Source: CBDCTM01 sp965222005 (GTDB lineage: Bacteria; Bacteroidota; Bacteroidia; Chitinophagales; Saprospiraceae). From it: a stretch of 64,000 nt of DNA. Position 1 is the first letter of the stretch, and the number at the start of each line of letters is the position of its first letter. The translations under genes and the position numbers were made by a program. Below the pieces are notes generated by a model, which saw only the letters and a list, made by a program, of their open reading frames with translations, made no database searches and was not told the DNA's origin. This document shows, piece after piece, positions 61,275-64,000 of this stretch. The stretch is from NCBI GenBank assembly GCA_965222005.1, contig OZ244935.1, positions 2,728,001-2,792,000 of the forward strand. Direction: 5' to 3'.

Positions 61275-62378
61275 TTAGAAGGCCTCTCCAATGGTTACAT
61301 AATATCCACTATTGCCAGCTTGGCCAAAGGCCGCATCCAGCCGAATGTGGATTCGCTCTTTTTTATTGATCAAAACGCGCAAACCCCCTCCTCCGCTCCA
61401 TTTGATATCGGACAGGCTAAATGAATGGATAGTATTTGCTACCCTCCCTGCCCCGCCAAACAGCGCTCCTTTTAGGCGCCAGAAAAGTGGAAAGCGGTAT
61501 TCAGTTTGCAAAATTACAAGCTGCTTGTCGCGGAAGCGCCCTTCATAGTAGCCGCGCATCCGGCGAGTGCCACCCAGCAGTGCCAGCTGATTGAAAGGCG
61601 CATCGCCAAAGGTAAACTCGGCATACAAATTCAAGGCAAGAATATGTCCCCAGGAGGTAGGCAAATACTGGCTCGCATCCAAATAGAGCTTGCCATAGTT
61701 GAAGCCGGAACCCAAAGCCCGGCCATTGTAGAACAAGACCAATTCGGCCAGGCTGCCGGAAGCCGGGTAAAAGACATTGTCGCGTCGGTCGTATTGGCCC
61801 ACTACTCCCAAGCCACTAAGCAGGCCGCCATGCTGCCCGGTGATATGGGTATTGGCAAGCAAGCCGTCCGGCTGCAGGTCATATATGTCAAAATGATCCA
61901 TCCAGTAGCGCAGACCCAGATACAAACCGGAAAGAATACTTTGCAAAGCATTTATCCGCAAGCGAGGATAATTGACGCCGTACAATTCCTTATCCGAAGC
62001 AGAGGAAGAATTGCCAATACCATAAAATTCGTAGGAATATTTGTACCACCCCAATTCTCCATAAATAAAATGTCTTTCATTGCCGAGGTAGAGCTGATAG
62101 GGCAAATAGGCCAAAAACTGCTTGTTGAGTGTATAAGCAAAGCCGAGCTGCATCTGGGATGGACGGGAATCGGGTAGCTGACCGGCGAATCGAAAGGCCA
62201 GTATGCCTGCAGCACCAAAGCCCCAATTCGTTTCGGGTGTATAAAAGGCCAGCGGCAACGCAAAAATGGAAGGTGCAGGCCGCAGGCTATCTTGTGCCGA
62301 GGGCTGGCTACGCCCTGTTTGAGCCGTGGTCAAGGTCAAAAAAATAGTTGAAAGCAAAAAAAATCGGCGGATAGCCAT
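61275..62378 (-). CDS. BamA/Omp85-like outer-membrane barrel protein
   Basis: 367 residues with a signal peptide (ending TGRSQ). The mature protein opens IFALPLAFYTPETNWGFGAAG and shows alternating barrel strands. GQYDRRDNVFYPASGSLAEL and LALLGGTRRMRGYYEGRFRDK are characteristic of the Omp85/D15 surface-antigen barrel, including the conserved R-G-Y/F motif of strand 12-13. POTRA domains are absent, so it is a barrel-only relative, common in Bacteroidota. Convergent with the phosphodiesterase-like gene and divergent from the sigma factor. Confidence 0.87.
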   Translation of the reverse strand: MAIRRFFLLSTIFLTLTTAQTGRSQPSAQDSLRPAPSIFALPLAFYTPETNWGFGAAGILAFRFAGQLPDSRPSQMQLGFAYTLNKQFLAYLPYQLYLGNERHFIYGELGWYKYSYEFYGIGNSSSASDKELYGVNYPRLRINALQSILSGLYLGLRYWMDHFDIYDLQPDGLLANTHITGQHGGLLSGLGVVGQYDRRDNVFYPASGSLAELVLFYNGRALGSGFNYGKLYLDASQYLPTSWGHILALNLYAEFTFGDAPFNQLALLGGTRRMRGYYEGRFRDKQLVILQTEYRFPLFWRLKGALFGGAGRVANTIHSFSLSDIKWSGGGGLRVLINKKERIHIRLDAAFGQAGNSGYYVTIGEAF

Positions 62379-62828
62379 AGTATAGAGTAGAATTATTTTG
62401 GAATTATACCGCGCGTTGAAATCTCAGGCTGCAAACGCCAGATTTCTGGCAGTATAGTCGCCTGACCTCAGTGTAAAGGAAGGGCAAATTGGAGAGAACG
62501 AATGTAGTAAAGCTACCAAAACAGGCTGAATTTGAGGGTAAATGGGCGATTTTATGGCCCCAATGCCTGCCTCCTCCTCAAAAATCAACTTTTTTTCCCT
62601 TGTAGCTGTATCTTTTTGTGTTTCCTGCATTATGGTATTGAAACGGTCTTTATGGCGATTAGCTGATAGCCTATAAATCCACAGCCGGGCATTTTGCTTT
62701 TGGCTGTGGATGGTAGGCTTCTTTTTTATAAGAAATACGATAATTTTGGCTATGCGCCCGCTTATCAGGCATTTAAATCTATTGACGGATTGCAAATTAG
62801 TCGTACTCTTGTAAAAATTCCGCTCCAA
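62379..62828. other. Intergenic region with sigma-factor promoter
   Basis: 450 nt. TAATTTTG at 62741-62748 matches the -7 consensus and would start transcription near 62755, within the longer frame that runs from 62694, supporting ATG 62829 for the sigma gene. A minus-strand frame of 68 codons (62424-62630; MQETQKDTATREKK) is possible but has no supporting feature. Nothing else seen. Confidence 0.45.
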
Positions 62829-63404
62829 ATGGATTCTCCGAAAAAGACTGTTTCTATTGAAGCCATGCAGGAGGAATGGAGCCTCATACAGAAAGCTCAA
62901 AAAAATCCCGCCCGCTTCCAACCACTATACGAGCATTACTACGAAGCCATTTTCCGTTTCATTTTTCGCCGTACCGCCAACGAGAACCTCACTGCCGATT
63001 TGTGTTCCCGGGTTTTTTTAAAAGCCCTTCAGCGGCTGGGAAGTTATCAATACAAAGGGGTTCCCTTTTCTGCCTGGCTGTACAGGATTGCCAGCAATGA
63101 GGTGTCGCAGTATTTTAGAGACTTGCAGAAAGACCGCCTCATTAGCATCGACGAAAGCAATTTCTCAGAGCTGGCAGAAGAAATTGAAGAAGACCGGCAG
63201 CATCAGTTCAGAAGTGCGCTGATCAATGCCTTGGATGACTTGAAAGAATCAGAAGTGACGATCATCGAAATGCGTTTTTTCGAGCAACGCCCTTTCAAGG
63301 AAATTGCCGACATACTGGGCATCACAGAAAGCAATGCAAAGGTAAAGACCTACCGCATTCTGAAGAAATTGAAAAAAATGATTATTAAGGAACACCCAGA
63401 CTGA
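62829..63404 (+). CDS. ECF-family RNA polymerase sigma factor
   Basis: 191 residues from ATG 62829. Region 2 is visible (about 25-95; YEHYYEAIFRFIFRRTANE, FSAWLYRIASNEVSQYFRD) and region 4 (about 140-188; TIIEMRFFEQRPFKEIADIL, ITESNAKVKTYRILKKL). It lacks obvious extra domains. ECF factors redirect RNA polymerase and are usually held by a membrane anti-sigma or by a downstream partner. Here the next gene, 76 nt away, encodes a single-span membrane protein and is the likely partner (inference). Confidence 0.9.
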   Translation: MDSPKKTVSIEAMQEEWSLIQKAQKNPARFQPLYEHYYEAIFRFIFRRTANENLTADLCSRVFLKALQRLGSYQYKGVPFSAWLYRIASNEVSQYFRDLQKDRLISIDESNFSELAEEIEEDRQHQFRSALINALDDLKESEVTIIEMRFFEQRPFKEIADILGITESNAKVKTYRILKKLKKMIIKEHPD

Positions 63405-63479
63405 TCCGGAAGTGGGTCAGCTCTCTATATTTTTCGGGCAATGAACTATCGTTTTTGCCTAACTCTCAATCAAAGAAAT

Positions 63480-64000
63480 ATGAAATCAAAGCGTTACACT
63501 TTTCATCAAAATCTGAAAGAGCTTTCCAGCGATGATATTGCCCAATATCGCGATTTTGATACGCTTTTGGAGCAATATCAGCAGTCTGGCGCGCCTCGTC
63601 CAGTCGGCCGCTCAAGAATGCTGTACTATATCAGTGGCGCCATTGCTGCAGCGATTGCTCTGTTCCTGATTTACAACAACCTCTTTCAAAAGGATACAAG
63701 CCAGCAACTGGCCGAAGCTTATTTTGAGCAAATGGACTTTATCAGTCCGCCCCTTCAAAATATCAAGCCTTCCTTTGCCAACAACCGTATTGATGCTTCC
63801 AAAGGAGGCGTCTATACCCACGCCAACGGCTCCCGTATCAGCGTACCAGCCGAAGCATTTGTCGATCAGCATGGCCAGCCCCTGAGCGGCGAAGTGGATA
63901 TTAAGTACCGGGAAATGCACGACTTTGTTGACTTTTTCCTTTCCGGAATACCTATGGATTATGACTCTGCCGGTGTAAAATATCAATTGGAATCGGCTGG
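63480..64000 (+). CDS. Single-span membrane protein, probable partner of the ECF sigma, 5' part
   Basis: The frame is open to the window end (173 codons). A soluble N-terminal ~45 residues (KSKRYTFHQNLKELSSDD) is followed by a membrane segment (about 47-66; YYISGAIAAAIALFLIY) and an exported region with GSRISVPAEAFVDQHGQPLSG and SGIPMDYDSAG. The last region resembles a conserved extracellular domain seen next to ECF sigma genes in Saprospiraceae-like genomes (from memory). Whether the cytoplasmic tail binds the sigma factor cannot be told; it lacks a clear zinc-binding anti-sigma motif. Confidence 0.75.
   Translation, partial: MKSKRYTFHQNLKELSSDDIAQYRDFDTLLEQYQQSGAPRPVGRSRMLYYISGAIAAAIALFLIYNNLFQKDTSQQLAEAYFEQMDFISPPLQNIKPSFANNRIDASKGGVYTHANGSRISVPAEAFVDQHGQPLSGEVDIKYREMHDFVDFFLSGIPMDYDSAGVKYQLESA

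Noticed and set aside
62424..62630. 68-aa minus-strand frame before the sigma gene
   Set aside because: No conserved motif, signal or promoter seen; kept only as a remark in the intergenic entry.

Overview
The window looks like chromosomal DNA of a Bacteroidota bacterium, probably an aerobic member of the Saprospirales (Lewinella/Haliscomenobacter-like; the rank is inference). Supporting signs are type IX secretion (T9SS) C-terminal sorting domains, TonB-dependent outer-membrane beta-barrel proteins with an N-terminal carboxypeptidase-like domain, an alternative complex III (ACIII) to cytochrome oxidase supercluster, and promoters matching the Bacteroidota TTG-N20-TAnnTTTG pattern.

Layout. 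1-10 kb: 3' end of a T9SS-secreted beta-helix protein, small hypotheticals, NhaD antiporter, DusB, CCA-adding enzyme, FKBP lipoprotein, a PspA-like coiled-coil pair and a TonB-C protein. 10-22 kb: SbcC/SbcD-type nuclease pair, YheT-type hydrolase, a 59-residue membrane protein, dihydroorotase and uridine kinase, a TonB-dependent barrel protein, a START-like protein and thymidylate synthase. 22-39 kb: one long respiratory block, actABCDEF, coxB, coxA, ctaB, two subunit III genes and subunit IV, then a terminator-like hairpin, a cysteine-free SCO-like protein, a DUF420 protein and a small CPMC membrane protein. It encodes quinol to cytochrome c to oxygen electron transfer plus heme O synthesis. 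Subunit II carries a C-terminal OmpA-like domain.

40-57 kb is the accessory part. An insertion sequence (IS; 1631 bp, 8-bp target duplications) occurs as one complete copy at 40.6 kb and as an inverted partial-plus-complete pair at 54.1-56.9 kb. Between them lies the most unusual locus: four tandem 317-bp units (45752-47019), each starting with the first 15 nt of tRNA-Arg(UCU) and encoding a GIY-YIG nuclease-family protein, ending in the intact tRNA-Arg gene and a terminator. The only good promoter lies before the first tRNA fragment, so the array appears to have been inserted between the tRNA promoter and the tRNA body. Nearby are uracil-DNA glycosylase, a large T9SS protein, a decayed gene fragment and two related SPOR-like proteins.

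57-64 kb: a second TonB-dependent barrel protein, a decayed IS5-type transposase, an endonuclease/exonuclease/phosphatase-family protein, a BamA-like barrel, an ECF sigma factor and the start of its membrane-anchored partner, cut by the window edge.

All functional assignments come from reading motifs and translations by eye; no database search was run.
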